A stretch of DNA of 64,000 nucleotides from Chinchilla lanigera. Lineage: Eukaryota; Chordata; Mammalia; Rodentia; Chinchillidae. Positions 35,239 to 46,380 of the stretch are shown piece after piece. Below the pieces are notes generated by a model, which saw nothing but the letters and a program-made list of their open reading frames with translations, was not told the origin of the DNA and did not search any database. Position 1 is the first letter of the stretch. Each line of letters begins with the position of its first letter. The position numbers and the translations under genes were made by a program. The stretch is from the NCBI RefSeq assembly GCF_000276665.1, contig NW_004955417.1, positions 23,257,087 through 23,321,086 of the forward strand, given 5' to 3'.

Positions 35239-35368
35239 GGTGTGTGTGTGTGTGTGTGTGTGTGTGTGNNNNNNNNNNNNNNNNNNNNNNNNNNNNNNNN
35301 NNNNNNNNNNNNNNNNNNNNNNNNNNNNNNNNNNNNNNNNNNNNNNNNNNNNNNNNNNNNNNNNNNNN

Positions 35369-35413
<45 letters not shown>
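35239..35413. repeat. (TG)n and (GA)n microsatellites around a 100-N assembly gap
   Basis: A TG tract (35239-35268) runs into 100 N (35269-35368) and a GA tract (35369-35413) follows it. The unit changes across the gap, so the missing sequence contains at least one TG-to-GA transition. The Cys-Val, Arg-Glu and Leu-Ser frames are repeat translations. Confidence 0.97.
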
Positions 35414-35416
<3 letters not shown>

Positions 35417-35745
35417 TTCCCTTGCTGGACATAACACTTAACATCCAGAGCTTAGAGGAGAAGAGGTTTAATTTGGCTCATGTTTTAAGGGGATTCAGCC
35501 CATGGTCATCTGGCTCTAAGGCAGAAACATCATGGTGGTAGTGCCTGATACAGCAAAGCTGCTTAGTTTTTTGCTGCCGAGAAGCAGAACAAGGGAACAT
35601 GTTGAAAAGGAAGGAGTGAGGGACCTGACAAAGTTCCCAGAAGTATGTTCCATAAATCTCCTACATGAATTCTAAAGCTAATCAAATCGACACTTCACCT
35701 ATTCTTAGTGTACTAAGGAGTTGTTTATGATACTTAGGGAACAGA
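35414..35745 (-). mobile_element. MaLR-type LTR, antisense, partial
   Basis: 'gaagaggtttaatttggctc', 'ggggattcagcccatggtca' and 'ctaaggcagaaacatcatgg' parallel the complement of the MaLR LTRs elsewhere in the window. It abuts the GA tract, so its terminal bases may be lost in or next to the gap. Confidence 0.6.
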
Positions 35746-37199
35746 AGATATGACCAAAATAGCAAGGTGCGTGTGTGATAGCTCAGGTTTTACAGCTGCA
35801 CTGACCCCTTTATTTACCCTTACAGAGTTCTTTTCACCTCTCCACTAACAAACCTGTAAATGCTATTTGCTACCCATTTCAGCTTGTATATCAATTTGAC
35901 ACCTTACATTTCTAGAATAAAACTGTAATATTGCTCATCAGCTTGCATAAATATTACTGATATGAAAATTAGTTATAATCATGTATTCTTGGTATTTACT
36001 AGTATGTATGTCATTCTCTTCCCCATGATATAACAAGTTATTTCAAAAGAGAAATATCATAGAGAAAGACTCTTGGGCCACCTAAATCTCAGTATCATTC
36101 ATCGGTTGGTTGCAAGTAAAGGAATTTATGTGTTGCACTGATTTGAAAAGCAGCAAATACTTTTAGGAAGTGCCTTCTGAGTGATGTAAGATGGTTCTAG
36201 CTGATAAAATTTTGTCAGACAAGTCTTGAGCTACATCCTGATATGTGAGGCTGAAGTCAGTACATGATTTTCACGACTGCTTGAGCTTTTTCTTTATGAC
36301 CCTTCACAACCTCTGTCCCCTCCTTTGCAGTTGTGTGACTAGGTCAGGTTCTGAGTATTCCTAGTGTCCCCCTGACAAAGGGAGAAGATAGTAGGACCTC
36401 TGCGTAGTCAGTATGTGAATTAAAGAAGAAACACATGTACAACCTTTAACATCATGCTCAGGAAACAGCAACCTCTAGGAAATGTTCCCATAATTTGATT
36501 CCTAATGGAGCAATTCAGCCTAGAAACCTCACTCCTCTTCTATTTTTCTCTGCCCTGAAAACATGAACAATCTGTTTTAGCTTGGTTTGTAATCATCCTG
36601 CAGTGCATGTTTGCTTCACCATTGTTTTCACTGTCCCCTCACTTGTGGATTCTTAGTTATACCACCACCACCCTGTCCAGGCAGCAGCCCCTGCTGGTTT
36701 CCTGCTAGCAAACTTGGGCATGCGCACACACACAGATGGACATCCACATTTCCTCCCTGCAGTTTGGGATAGCTCCAAGCTGCCTTATTACTCAGTGCTG
36801 CTCGTCTGACTCTCTCTCTAGTGCTAACACTGTCTCAGCCTCAGTCTAGACCTTTTCTCCTTTGTCTTTAGAAAGAATTTTAGATCTTTGTCTACCTTTT
36901 CCTCCCCCTGTCCCTTTACAAGCTGATTGCTTTTTCTCCTTTGCCTTTCCTTTCTCCCACTCCTGTCTGCTTCCTGACGGAAGAGCTTGCTTGATTACAC
37001 GCTTGGATCTATTCCATCTGACTGTACCCAGCAAGTTCCCTTGATCCCTGCTCACTCTGGAGGCTTAATGCAGGGACTGAAGTACCACACAAATGCTTGT
37101 GGCAGCAGCAGCATCTCACATCAGAGTCTTAGAGCACTGTTAGAATAGAAATGGGAGCCAGGTGCGACCGACGGTGCCAGTGCCAGGGCTCTGATCCCC
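35746..37199. other. unassigned sequence
   Basis: AT-rich to about 36560, then more GC-rich with a polypyrimidine region at 36790-36970. The 69-codon minus frame at 36846-37055 derives from this purine-rich complement. No gene or repeat is recognised. Confidence 0.35.
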
Positions 37200-37500
37200 A
37201 TCAATGACAGCAGGAGACCCACAGATGACTGAGAGCCATCTGGATGCTCCAAGTCTGGCCAGGAGGGCAGTAAAGCCATGGTGCACAATACTTAATTTTA
37301 ATTTCCCTTCAATAACCCAGAGCAAATTTTGTAATTTGCAATATTGCGAATTTTGTCAACACATAGGGAACAAAAACACTGTTTACCCAGTGCATTCTGG
37401 CTAATCATACCCTGGCTGTCTCTCTGATTGCTGATTCATTTCGTTCATACTTGCAAGGCAAGAAATCTATTTCAGAGCAAGCATTTGTCTAGACGAGCTC
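37200..37500. other. repeat-free block, candidate conserved noncoding element
   Basis: It contains no recognisable repeat. It has dense AT-rich cores such as 'cttaattttaatttccc' and 'ttgcaatattgcgaattttg' together with GC-containing flanks. Such texture is common in developmental enhancers, but that is inference; conservation would need an alignment. Confidence 0.3.
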
Positions 37501-37779
37501 AGAAGCCAAAGCAAGCTGAACTAAGGATAATTGGGCTTTGAGTTAAAATGTGCTTCTTGAGGAGAGAGGTGAGTCTGTGAGGCTATGGAAGGAGTTCAGT
37601 TCTTAGGCATAACAAGGACCCCCAAATCGGATGTGCTGTGGAATTGTACTCTTCTGATACCCTAGTTATTACAGACACATTTCCATCTTACTTTTTATTT
37701 TCCAGTGATACAACCAAATTTTCTTACCAAAAATTTAGACAAATAAAGAATTCTATTAATCAGAAATCTCTAATATTAG

Positions 37780-38000
37780 TGATCTGCTAGTCTACTGTTT
37801 TATATAGACCATTATATGTGAAATATATACAGCTATGCAAAATTATATGTTATGCAATCATACATTATAAATGAAATATATAACTGTATGTTATATACAA
37901 CATATTACAAGTATAACACATAATTATTGGTGCTTTGCCAATCAAATTAAGTAAGCAATAAGTAATATGTAATAGGTGTAGTTGTAATAAAGAACTTTTG
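37780..38000. repeat. AT-rich low-complexity region
   Basis: Repeated TATAT, TTATA and ACATA steps over about 220 bases, without a fixed unit. Confidence 0.75.
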
Positions 38001-38436
38001 GCTCATTTACATTATGATGCATAGCTGTAATAATTTAAGAAATTAATTCATCATTTCAACAAATATTTCAGAAATTCTGTGTATGTAATGTTACCCTAGA
38101 TATCAAAATGTGGTCAGTGAGTAACTGTTTCTTATTATTTTTCTTACTACTTATCAGTTTGGATGCCCATAGAAGATCAAGCCTGATGTTTAGTGTTTGT
38201 TGAATGACATACATTAAATAATATGTGTAATTCTATGTATATGGTCCGTGTAAGTTCCATCTGCTACTCTTGTCAACCCAGCCTGTTTTGGCTTTGTTCC
38301 CCAGTTTATCTTTGAGGATCTACCCCTTTTCCACTGCAAAAAGTAAAATAATATATCATTAAAGAGTGTGTATGTAATAAAACAGCTTTTACAAATAATT
38401 TACTTATTTTTCCTCTTGCACTATTTGTAAGTCAAG
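38001..38436. other. unassigned AT-rich sequence
   Basis: No feature recognised. Confidence 0.35.
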
Positions 38437-38441
38437 TTTCC

Positions 38442-38955
38442 TGTACTGGTTACTTTTTTTGTTGCTGAGACAAAATACCTGACACCCAAAGTTAAAAGAG
38501 GACAGGTTTATTTAGCTCACAGTTTGTGGAGGTTTCAGTCCATAATCAGCTGGTGCCAAAGCAGGGTGACATAGTAGAAGGACAACAGTTCATGGCAGCG
38601 GAAGACAGCAAAAGCAACAAGAGCAAAAGTGGGGAGAGCAAGCAAGCTCCTTATCCTGCCTTATATTGTAAGTAGGTTACCTGCTCTAGAGCAGGTGTAG
38701 CACTCACACTATCTCCAGGTCTTCCTCTTGCAGAGGCTGAGGATGTTTACAAAGTGAGGACCCTGGCCTCCTGCTGAGTCATTTAGTTAAACTTCTAAAC
38801 TTCTCAAGGTGACACAATGAATCAACCATCCCAACATCCTGAGAGGTGAACAGTTGCCCTGGGGCATGTCCTCTACACACTAGGATGTAGAATTACTGAG
38901 TCACTTAGTTAAACTTCTAAACTTCTCATATTGATACAATGTATCAAACGTTACA
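38442..38955 (-). mobile_element. MaLR-type solo LTR, antisense, with internal duplication
   Basis: It begins TGTACTGGTTAC and continues 'gacaaaatacctgacaccca', 'acaggtttatttagctcaca', 'gtttgtggaggtttcagtcc', ending 'acgttaca'. Flanks TTTCC (38437-38441) and CTTCC (38956-38960) match at 4 of 5. At 514 bp it is longer than its relatives (359-414 bp). The right part holds two similar copies of a roughly 56-base segment (38775-38830 and 38897-38952), 122 bases apart, which accounts for most of the extra length. Confidence 0.85.
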
Positions 38956-40164
38956 CTTCCCTTTTGTCTTCTCTTCAATATATTCTATCTTCTCCCACCA
39001 ATCAGTTAAACTAAGGCCATTTGGGGCCATGTTTTACTTAAATTCACAATCCTTGTGTTTTTCTTTCATTTTTACCCCCTTCTATGCTTTTCCCCCAATT
39101 TCTGCTCCCTAAGAGCTCATTCTTTCCCTTGCATTTGGTTTTCTGGGGTCTTGTGGCTTATATTCTTTTCAGTCTGAAGAGTAACTAACAGAGGGAGCCA
39201 GGAGTAGGAGTCTGAGACCCTTCATCCTGTTAAACAGGTGTATGCTTCACGGAGGCTCACTCTTCTGGATCTTTCAGATAGAGTGAAGGCTGCACCTCAG
39301 CTATTTTTCTCCTCACTCTGTGGATTCAGCTACCAAGCTAGCCTAACAGACCTCATTAGAACAGCAGCACATATAACCCCAGGCCACAGCCTGGACCCAG
39401 AGCTATGTCTTACAATGCGGTTGCAGCATCTTTAATTCCCCAGAAAAAGTTTGAGGCTGTGATAACATTGCTTTCTATCCTGTAAGGTTTACATCCCAAT
39501 GGCTCTTTGGAGGACCAATATTCTCTAAGAGCAAATTGCATGACTCAGTGGTTTAACCTAGTTGCTTGCAAGGATGAGTCTCATTTGGTTAAAATTAAGA
39601 ATTTAAATAGTTGCCTAGGAGCCTAGGTGGCTTAGGAACTCCCCAGGTCCTCTTTATAGCTGAGTGATGCCTTAGGGGTGCCTGAGTAGGAACCACCTGT
39701 ATCTGACAGACCATGGAGATTGCTCTTCCCTACCAGTGAGCAAACACCTGGCACCCAGATGGCCTACTATAGAGTGTAAGGCAATGTGATCCCCGTTTTG
39801 GGACTCCACCACCACACTTCCTGATTCATCTGCAAATGTCCCTGTAATTCCCTCTCCCATCCATTTGCACATTTCTCATATTGCTTGTTATAGAAGACCT
39901 TGGTAAACAGAGAAGACCTATTTTGTTTGAAAAGTATCTGGTTTTATTTGGGAGATAAAGCTTCAACCATCTCCCATGCCACCAGCCTACCATCCAATGA
40001 CTCATTAGGAATGACTTTTAGATGCCTCAAATAATTTTGTCCTCTCTAGAAAAGAAGTGAATGCTTTTGTATCATCTGCATCTAAACAAAAATCTTCTTG
40101 TACATATATGTAATGCATTACCAATGAATTATTAAAGTAAATATTGATTTTTTTTCATTTTCTA
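38956..40164. other. unassigned sequence
   Basis: Possibly contains old retroviral remnants, but I cannot name any. Short frames at 39238-39435 and 39672-39872 show no domain. Confidence 0.3.
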
Positions 40165-40385
40165 GTAAGAAACACCATGCATTGAAATTGGGACTCTGCT
40201 ACTTCACTGTCCACCCTTGAGCAGGCTCTTTCTCTCTCTGTGCTTTGCTTTTTCTCATCTATAAAATGGGGACAGATAGTGATGGTACCAGTCCCACAGG
40301 GGATTTTGAGGGTGAAGTAAGGCCATTTGTGGAAGTGCTTATCTGGTTTCTGGACTTAGTAAGCACTCAGTTAATGTTTGGGATT
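40165..40385 (+). mobile_element. MIR SINE
   Basis: It is nearly full length in order: 'gggactctgctacttcactg', 'cttgagcaggctctttctct', 'tttctcatctataaaatggg', 'gacagatagtgatggtacca', 'agtaagcactcagttaatgt'. These are the MIR core, the diagnostic 'catctgtaaaatgggg' phrase and the 3' 'gtaaGcgctcaataaatgtt' end. Confidence 0.85.
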
Positions 40386-40574
40386 AAGTAGCTACAGGGC
40401 AGACTACATGAGTTTCCATCCCTAACTCAAATATTCAAGATCCATTCAGGTTTTTCCTGACCTTGGGCTACAGTGATTAATAAAGTAGAGCATTTATTCT
40501 CAAGAAAAAAGCAGTTATTCTCCAGGAGAGCTATATAGTCATTTATATAGCCTCTAAAACGGCTAGAGACAGTA

Positions 40575-40740
40575 AAAACCAATAACATTTACTGAATCTT
40601 TACTATTATACTAGGCATGTTACATGGATTACTTCATTTAATATTTTTAAACACTTATGAAATAAGCACTATGATTTTATTTATTACTCAGATGAAAAAA
40701 AAATGAGTCTTGGAGAGCTTAAGTAAATTCAGATCTGTGA
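40575..40740 (-). mobile_element. MIR SINE, antisense
   Basis: 'ttactgaatctttactatta', 'ctaggcatgttacatggatt', 'acttatgaaataagcactat' and 'ttattactcagatgaaaaa' correspond to the complement of the MIR 3' half. It lies about 190 bases from the sense MIR, so the two form an inverted pair. Confidence 0.7.
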
Positions 40741-41879
40741 GATTCCTGCAGTGATGCTTTTCATGTTTTGTCTTTAATGAGTGTTAAGATACCGATATGC
40801 ACCTCTGTGAAGGGTGTCTCCAAACACAGAAATTAACTCTGGTTCTGCAAACCTGTGAGGCAGAGGTCATATGTGCAAGGAGTTTTGACAGAAGATGAGA
40901 AATGTAGCAAGAGAGCGAGGCTGAAGGAAACCATGCTAACCCATGCAAACCGAGTGGTGTAGCCTAGAACATAGCAGGACCATGGTTGTAGAGGGTGATA
41001 AGGCATGAGGAAGAAAGCTCACTGAGCATGAGCTCTTCTGAAGTGCTAAGGAGCTTGGTTCCTGGGCATTGTTCAAGAGAGGATTTTTTAAAAGATGACA
41101 CATGATCCAGAAAAAGGAAAGAATAAACTTTGCCAATGCCTGGCCCAGGGGAAACTCTTGAACAAAACTCAGGAATAAGACAGAGCCCGTGTGCTTGCTG
41201 ATGTGTGCAGGAGGCATGCAGGGCATATCAGGCAGCTTATTTCTTCAGGTGGTTATTGACAACAGTCTCTCTCCCCCCTGTGGATTTTTGATTCTGTAAG
41301 GTGCATTACTCATGTTGATTTTGCTTATTTCATTTTTAGAAGCTAATACAACACTGATACTTAATAGATACCCTGTAAGTGTCCTGGGTTTAAAATTTTG
41401 GATTAAAAACTTAGAAGAGGAATAAGACATCATGCTCAGGGAATCAAAATAAAGGGATCTTTGAGCTAACCCTTAGAAGATGATTAGACCAAAAAAATGG
41501 TGGGAGATGGGCTCTTGTGGTACAGGAAGATCATTGGCAGAATTTCAGGGGCACAGGAAGGCACAGTGAATTCAGAGGACTTTCAGTGTGTTTGTCTACT
41601 GGAACAGGGCTCCCTGATCTTGCCTCTTGACACTTTGGGCTTGATGATTTGTTGATTAACACAGCTATCCTGAGCGTTGTAGGAAGCTTAACACCATCCC
41701 TGGTCCATACCCCACTGGATTGCTAGTAAGTGTCCTCTATTTTTTCTACCCACATTACCAAATGTTCTTGGGGGGGGGCAAGTCCCAGTCCTGTCCACTC
41801 AATTCCAAACCACAGCAGATTTGACAAGTGGAAAGGAAGTACGAGGACATAACATATGCTATCAGAGAGAAGAGCAGAG
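40741..41879. other. unassigned sequence
   Basis: Partly L2-like purine-rich text near 41460-41590. A G9 run lies at about 41770. Nothing else is recognised. Confidence 0.35.
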
Positions 41880-42150
41880 GGGTGATTTTCAAGGACGTTG
41901 TATGTCCTGCACAGAGGATGAGGGGACTAAGCTTGGGCCAGTGGGAAATTCCTGAGAGATTTAAGCAAAGTGGGAAAATCACTTAGCATATGTAGCTTGC
42001 AGGGCTCAGTGTTGCCTGCAACAGGGATAAACTTTTTTGTACTGAGGGCAAGAGAGGAAGAGAAATTACACAGAAGCAAGTACAGGAGAATGGGAGGGGA
42101 GTCCAGAATTGTGTAGGTGACTGAATTAACAGAAACACATGGTGTCAGGA
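41880..42150 (-). mobile_element. L2 LINE fragment, antisense
   Basis: 'gccagtgggaaattcctgag' and 'agatttaagcaaagtgggaa' are close to the complement of the internal L2 phrase found also near 13480 and 57420. Diverged, non-coding. Confidence 0.5.
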
Positions 42151-42239
42151 GAGATGAGATGAGAGGAAATTTTCCTGGGGTTAAGGGAGCACTCACTAAG
42201 AGCCCACTCTAGGAGCTACACGGTTAATTCAGAGAAGGA

Positions 42240-42640
42240 CGTTAATCAAATGAACAAGTACGGGGTGGAAATGCCAGCTCCAGAGAAGAAAAGCTGCCAA
42301 AGCCAGCAAAGGCAAATGGAGAAAAATGCAAGCAGCAGCAACAGCAGCAGAGAGCTGCTCCTGGAAACAGAGTCGAACTACATTAAAGGATTCAGACAGA
42401 GGGAAACAGATGGTCCTTGCGATGTCCTCAGTCACTTGACAAGCTGAATAAATAATTGTTGCCAGGGAAGAAATAATAACGGCAGGATTTTGCCAGCGGG
42501 AGCTGCTGCCATGGCCTTTGGTTCAGGGCATGCTTCTGGAGGCGAGGAAAAAGCAAATAAATATGGATTGATGGAGGGAAATCAATTAGCCCCTTGCAGA
42601 TGGGCCTTTCACATCCTAGAGGCTGTTATTGTCCCTCATA
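42240..42640. other. repeat-free block, candidate conserved noncoding element
   Basis: It includes a CAG/AGC-rich run near 42328-42350. Motif-dense text around 42480-42610 ('aaataaatatggattgatgg', 'gaaatcaattagccccttgc') contains TTGATGG and CAATTAG homeodomain-like cores. No repeat is recognised. A regulatory role is inference only. Confidence 0.35.
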
Positions 42641-42964
42641 TGAGAGGTTAAGTAAGATGGGAAGAGGAATAGCACAGAGAGGGCTGTGTTCAGGGTTTTA
42701 TGAGATGTCCTCAGAGCCACAGAAGTGCCCAAAGAGATCACAGCAAGACAGAGAAGTGGGGCAGCCAGGAACCAAGCCAGCTAGGTCTGTGTGGACAGCT
42801 CAAGCCATGCTCCCCTGAGGGAGAATGAGGTTCACCTTGCAAAAATGGACTGGCCCAGTGACGTGACCCCAAATTTCCACTGCAGAGATACTTGAGAACT
42901 CCCATGGCTATGTGAGTGTTGGTGGAGAGGAAAGATGAGTGGATTGTCTTTCTGTCAGTTAAAT
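42641..42964. other. unassigned sequence
   Basis: Nothing recognised; frames at 42594-43016 overlap on both strands. Confidence 0.35.
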
Positions 42965-43132
42965 GCGGATGGAGGAGTAGCTCAGTGGGAGAATACACTT
43001 GCCTAGTATGATACACGAGTTCCTATGTTTTGATCCCAGCACCACACACACACACAAACCACACCACACCACACCACACCACACACCACAGCATACACAC
43101 ACATGCACACATGCACACACACTCACACACGT
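42965..43132 (+). mobile_element. tRNA-derived SINE with CA-rich tail
   Basis: The head 'ggaggagtagctcagtggga' contains an A-box-like 'tagctcagtggg'. It is followed by 'cacttgcctagtatgata' and the B-box zone 'ttttgatcccagcaccac'. The 3' end is the CCCAGCACC form, unlike the GGTACCGG form of the young copies. The tail from about 43042 is an expanded (CA)n / (CACAC)n microsatellite. Confidence 0.85.
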
Positions 43133-43599
43133 ACAATTTCTGGAAGTATACCATACAGACTTACACTTTTGAAGTAAATGTTCAGCACATCCATTTAGAT
43201 CAGAAAACACAGAGTACAGAATGGAAAATAATGCACAATTAAATGTAAAAAATGATACGAGGGAAGTTGGACACTGGCTTCAGATACTGTTCAACAAACT
43301 GGGATGGAAGAGGAAAGAGAAGGAAGAAGAAGAGAAAGAGCCAGACCATGGAGAAAAAGATTAAAATTGTAAGCTAAATAATTTTTTTAAACCGGAAAGA
43401 GTGTCAAATCAGAGTCTGGGAAATAATTTGAGATTTTGCTATTAGTTCATTTTTCATCCATAATTGAAACATTATTGCCACTTTTGGATATCTGAAATGA
43501 CTTTAGTTTATTTTCATCTTTTCTAGTTTGACACCAGTAATACAAAGAAGCCACGGAGTGCCTAAAAGTGATTGCTATAAACAAAGCAATTACTTGCAT
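43133..43599. other. unassigned sequence
   Basis: A purine-rich run lies at 43300-43350. No feature recognised. Confidence 0.35.
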
Positions 43600-43825
43600 A
43601 TTTATAGCTCTTTATAGGATTTTATTCAATTCTAAGACCAGTCCTGTGAAGGAGACAAGAGAGGGTGATATTTTCCTTAACTTTTTTCAGCAGCTATGGA
43701 ACTATTAACTTGCAAACCTCTGGACTCTTCTAAGCTTTTCCAGTCAAGTGTGTGAGGTTGGGATTGGAGCCAAGTCTTTCTACTCTTGGTTTCATGTTCT
43801 TTCCTCTGTACCATGGTGCTTGTTA
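43600..43825 (-). mobile_element. MIR SINE, antisense
   Basis: 'tagctctttataggatttta', 'gaccagtcctgtgaaggaga', 'gtgtgtgaggttgggattgg' and 'gagccaagtctttctactct' track the complement of MIR from 3' to 5' half, in order. Confidence 0.65.
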
Positions 43826-46380
43826 AAAGGAAATGGTTCACAAATCCGGGCAACTGTGAAGACAGCTCTTTCTATCAGCTGTCCAACCCCATCTTTAGAT
43901 GATAATTAGTACAAAGTCCTTTTCCTTATTCAACTCATTGGCCTTACAAGCAACCCACCCTCTCCTAACCCTAAAGCCATTCTTGAACCTAAAGTGAACA
44001 TTTCATCCCATCAACCCACATTCCTACCTTCCAGCTAGCACAACTCTAAACATTCTCTTCTAGAGAACAGCTCTAGAATGATCTCTTCTAGAACAACCTC
44101 TACCTTTATTAATCACACTTTTAGACTAAAAGTTTATTAACTCTTAGTTTGCATCATGTCTGCTTACAATTTTAAGAACTAATGATTATAGTTGTTGAAA
44201 TACTTTTATACAGTGGGAAAAGGGTTTTAAAATATTAGTTGAACAATTTGAAATCACTATTGTATAAGTAAAAGGGATCAAATACCAACAATCTCATATA
44301 GTTCCACTTAATCCTGGCTATCGTTTTGTGGAAATTGTTTTCTTATAGTTTTCCCTTCTTCTCTTTCAGAAAACTATATTGGCATGGGCAAAGATAAAAA
44401 GATAATAAAGATGAAAAGGTGATGACAGAAAGCAAAGGAAAATGAATCACTCCTGTCTTTTAGATCTGAAAAGACTGAGTTTTTAAGAGAAGAAAATATA
44501 GACTTGGAAAAAAAAACATTTTGAATAGGAGCCAGACCTTTGCCTCCACTTGATTGGAAGGAAAACAAAACATTCATCATACCAGGGAGAAGGTGGACAA
44601 TGGAACAGAACCTAAGGGGTTGGCATAAGCTCTGTGTTTCTATGACCTGATATGAGAAGGCAGGACCTAGAGGCACCACAGGTTATGAGAGAGCCAGATG
44701 TGCAGGCTCCCCAGGCTCCTGCCAAGAGACAATGTCCCTCATCAGTGAACGGAAATGGCAGGGAATCTAGGATGGTGCTCGACTGGATGGCCCTTGTCCA
44801 TAGCAAGGGTTATGGACACCCAGCAGAACTTGCCCCAGAGCTACACATACTGTCCTTGGACAGCATCAGTGTGTTGCTTCTTGGTTAGTCGGAGGCTGGG
44901 CTAGTCCGATGCTAGGCTAAAATAGCTAGTTCATTCTTTCCTCTGCATGACCAGCATCCACCCCTGCATCCTGAACTCCAACCCAAGGATTGTCTGCTCT
45001 ACAGTTTCTCACTGTGTTTCCTTAGCTCGCAAAGGCCAAAATTTACAAAGCCCAAAGCACTTTTCTATCCATTCCTCCTTTCAGATCTCCTGACAGATTT
45101 TTCCCATAAGTGGAAATCTTAGAAAAGTGCTGGGAATGGAAATCTTTTTAAGAAGTCCCTACTGGACCTCATCCAAGGGATCTCCCTACCTGTTGGAACA
45201 TATGACATTTTCCTTCATTTCAGTTTTGTCTTCAGAAAAAGAGAAGACAGTATTAATTAGCATTTGGTGCTTCAGGAAAATTAATCTGACTTTGATAATG
45301 TGGCAGAATCTAGGTCTTGGGAAGCTACTGCAGTAATCTGGAAAGAAGTGAAATAAATATTGTTGTACCAAGCTTTAGAAATGGCATTTGTTCTAAATGA
45401 TGTTATCTAAAACCTAGGTTAGTCACTAAAACAAATCATTTAGTCACAAATTTCTTATTCTTTGATAACCTAAATGTACTTGGCCAGAAAAGACTTATGA
45501 GACATATTTAAAAGCTAAAGACAGGTGGCTGAAAGAAGAAAGATCAACTTCCTGGAGATCACTTTCTTGTCCTTCCCACAGTGCCCCTCTCTTTAAACTC
45601 CTTGATTGGCATCTTCTACACGTCAGACCCCACATCTGAGTAAGTGTCATAAAGAACACTGGCTTCCATAGCTATTGAATAATAAAGAAAAATGACTTTC
45701 AGCTGAAGTTAGAATGGCAGAAGACATTGTGAAACCTCCAACATTTCCCTGGGCTTTAAAGGTAAATTCAGTTGTTCAGAAGTCACTCAGAACTGAGGTG
45801 TCTCAGCCCAGGTATCAGTGGGTGGTGAGCATGACCTGACTTGAAGAAAAAACATGTGCCCATTATTTATCTTGACTTTTATTCTCCTCATTACTGTCCA
45901 GCTGGGTAAGCTGGAAATTGGACATTATCTTAGCCAGGCCAGGTTGGAGACTTACAATCCTTGTTACCCTTCTCTGCCTTCAACCCACATATCCAGTCAA
46001 TCACAGATACCCATAGCAAGTGGCTCTGGAGTTTTAGGATGCAGCCTAATCCCTCAATAGAACTATGAAAACACAGATAGCCTGAGTTTCTGGGATAGAG
46101 GCTGAGAGTTTGCATTTATAACCAGTTTCACTTTGGAGACCACCCTTTGAGCAACACCCTGGAGATAGGTTCCTGAGCGTCTTTCATACTCATGCATTCT
46201 GGACCAGTGTCCTTGTCTGTACAGCTGTCACTCTGGCCTCTCCCTATCATCTTGGGGGTTCCCTTTGTTCTTCTCTCATGCTTGGTCTTCAGATTACTAT
46301 ACCTATTGTATGCTTTTCCCCAGATTTTCTCTGTAGCTTTTGTGAAGCATATTTTCCAGTAGTTTTTAGAGTAAAGTTTC
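43826..46380. other. unassigned sequence
   Basis: No gene or clear repeat. A short three-fold 'ctctagaa'-type repetition occurs near 44055-44100 ('cttctagagaacagctctag', 'aatgatctcttctagaac'). Frames at 44374-44888 and 45854-46403 overlap on both strands. Confidence 0.35.

Noticed and set aside
38775..38952. Two similar segments as a possible CRISPR-like or iteron array
   Set aside because: Only two diverged copies within an LTR of a mammalian genome; an LTR-internal duplication explains them.
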